Positions 62,063 through 64,000 of a stretch of 64,000 nt of DNA are shown here, piece by piece. A program made the translations under genes and the position numbers. The stretch lies in assembly GCA_003640385.1 (NCBI GenBank), contig RCAB01000047.1, forward strand, positions 124,001 to 188,000, written 5' to 3'. The notes under the pieces are model-generated. The model made no database searches, was not told the DNA's origin, and saw only the letters and a list, made by a program, of their open reading frames with translations. Numbering within the stretch: position 1 is the first letter of the stretch; each line of letters opens with the position of its first letter. The stretch comes from Setaria digitata. Taxonomy: Eukaryota > Nematoda > Chromadorea > Rhabditida > Setariidae.

Positions 62063-64000
62063 CGTATTTCTACTTTTTTGCCACTTAAAATGGCAATCTC
62101 TTGTACATAATTAAGCAATATTTTACACGTCAAATCCTTTTTAAATATTGTTAATTGATTAAGAATCATTACAACCTAATTATTACAGTTATCGATTATT
62201 CATGAATATAGCAAATATAAACTGGTTTATGTAAGCACATTTTTTTTATTTTATCAGAATCTTCCTGCTGCAATATAAAAACCCAGTTAAAATTTCAGGA
62301 CAGACTGGAGAGAAACTGATATAACTAAACCATGTTTAGTATCAAACATATAGAATTATGTTGAGAAGTTCTCAATTGTCACCAAAATCAAAATTGTACT
62401 TTCTACAATAATGATCTTCCATCTAACGAACCCAGTCTAGTCCAGCCTAATCTGATCCATTCCAGTTCAGTTCTATGCAATTCTGTCTGTCTAGCTTACT
62501 TCATCCTCTTAATCTTTCATATCCTTCTATTTTTTTATCACACTCCATGTGTATCGAGTTTTTGATTATTGATTTTTCTAGGAACGTTTTGTTATTTTTG
62601 CTTTGAAAATTCTAAAAAAAAAAAAAAAAAAAATGCGTTCTTTTAATCGATTATACACCACTTACTTTGTTGACAGCTTCTTCACTTTGCGTGTTTGTAT
62701 TCTATGATTTTTATTACTATTAATTCTGAAAATAAGCAGAACTCGTTTTAATTTCGCTTTCATTTTCCTACAATGAACAGCATTAGTTTATTTCATTTCC
62801 GAACCAGAGAACTCCACGATAGCCAATGCAGTTATTTAAGAAGCAGTAACTATAGTTGTATAAATTAGTTTATGAAAACAATTCCTCTGAAATAAATTTC
62901 TGTTTTTGTTTTGAGAAATTTTGAGCCAAAGGTCGACAGATTAAGTAATCTGATTAAACCTCAGGAGATACTTAATTATTCAGAAGGCATTTCGGTAGCT
63001 CCTTAAATCTTTTTTTTTTTTTTTTTTCAGCACTGTGTTAGTATTTTTCACAAATTTTCAACCAGTAGATTTTTCTTTTTCTATTTAGCAAGTTCGTAAA
63101 TATTTTTAAAATTTTTTATCGGTTTGACTAGTTTGTGCGCTTCAACATTTAAAGAACTGCATGATTTCTAAAAATTTTCGTGATCAATCGAAAATGTATT
63201 TTCACTTTTTAGAATTATTGTCGGATTTCTAATACCAAAAATCTTATAATCTGAATTCTAAGTTAGCTAAGTTCCCACTATCCTTAACCCTAATATTTAG
63301 TCCGTCTCACCCACGTTTGTTGCAAACGTGGCCTCAAATTTTATTTTTTAAAGTTTTCTCAATTAAGGGAAAAATTATCAAAAATTCTAATATGAACTCC
63401 GTCAAAAATTGTTAGTTTGCGTTTCGTTGTACTCTCATAAATGGTAATTTGCATAATTATGCGTGAAATATTTATCACATATTAATTCATTTAAATATTA
63501 TTTTGGTACTATGAAATTATTATACGAACTGTAGAGGATAGTTACTAATTGGGATAATATAACGATTGTGCTTTGTTGCAAATTTATAAATTGGGCTAGT
63601 GAGAGAATTTTGAACATTTAATTGTATCAGAAGTACTCCCCAAATTCAAAATGAATGACACATTGATCTGAATAGAAAAAAAAAAAAAAAAAATGGAAGA
63701 ATCAAGGACTTAAATTTTTTTATGCGATAAGTTATCTCAGTTTTAATAATAGAAGTAACAGCTTTTGCAGTAATTCAACGAATTCATTACATTAAAGGAA
63801 GGAATATCACAATTATGCTAATTACGGGATACAAAGAATTTAAATTGCGAGATAAAAGTTCACATATCATGTCGTCTATAATGCACATCTATATTACATT
63901 CACGTGTACCCAGCTTCAAATACTGACATCCAAACACACGCTATACCTAAATACGGGACATTTCAGACGAACACGTACTTGGTGGCATGCCCATTCATAT
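62063..64000. other. Gene-poor right end
   Basis: AT-rich, with homopolymer runs (about 62615-62632 A, 63010-63027 T, 63676-63692 A) and a degenerate CCAGT/CCATTC-like stretch near 62425-62500. No supported gene. Confidence 0.5.

Noticed and set aside
1..64000. tRNA, rRNA, CRISPR, bacterial endosymbiont or transposase sequence
   Set aside because: Looked for conserved tRNA arms, repeat-spacer arrays and transposase-like ORFs on both strands by eye; none convincing. The DNA looks nuclear and intron-bearing throughout.

Overview
This window looks like nematode nuclear DNA, most likely from a filarial (onchocercid) worm. It is strongly AT-rich. Genes are split into many short exons separated by AT-rich introns of about 70-700 bp that end in TTTCAG, TTTTAG or, rather often, AAG. 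The gene set is animal (troponin I, an innexin, a syntaxin, API5, TRAPPC12, RUFY, bHLH-PAS), and innexin plus a troponin I with an acidic tail point to a nematode. The species call is inference; no ribosomal, mitochondrial or spliced-leader sequence was seen. Gene models were built by hand by joining exons whose reading phases agree.

Layout. 1-5.2 kb: nothing convincing. 5.2-6.0 kb (+): a three-exon gene for a 77-residue secreted, peptide-precursor-like protein. 6.9-11.5 kb (-): a large secreted protein with DM13-type domains. 13.1-14.9 kb (-): troponin I, 8 exons. 18.2-19.2 kb (+): unresolved exon-like pieces. 19.6-22.1 kb (+): a plasma-membrane-type syntaxin, 10 exons. 22.9-25.9 kb (-): a bHLH-PAS transcription factor that looks more like BMAL/CYCLE than ARNT. 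26.9-28.3 kb (+): coding-looking but unresolved. 29.5-32.7 kb (+): an innexin, 8 exons. 34.15-34.8 kb (+): a broken gene. 35.5 kb (+): a Cys-containing ORF behind a TATA-like box. 36.4-43.0 kb (-): API5 followed by TRAPPC12, perhaps one operon. 45.7-49.3 kb (+): a RUFY protein (RUN, coiled coil, FYVE). 51.3-58.1 kb (+): a 20-exon gene for a Ser/basic-rich protein that I do not recognise. 58.5-64 kb: mostly gene-poor, with an imperfect hairpin, one weak membrane-protein ORF and a 64-bp duplication around a single N.

Functional themes. Membrane traffic is over-represented: syntaxin (fusion), TRAPPC12 (tethering) and RUFY (endosomal effector). Troponin I and innexin serve muscle and gap-junction physiology. 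The two most interesting items are the small secreted peptide precursor and the BMAL/CYCLE-like bHLH-PAS factor, since C. elegans is generally described as having only ARNT-type AHA-1 in that class. Long poly(T)/poly(A) runs of 20-35 nt are scattered throughout, several directly before splice acceptors. No tRNA, rRNA, CRISPR array or intact transposon was found.
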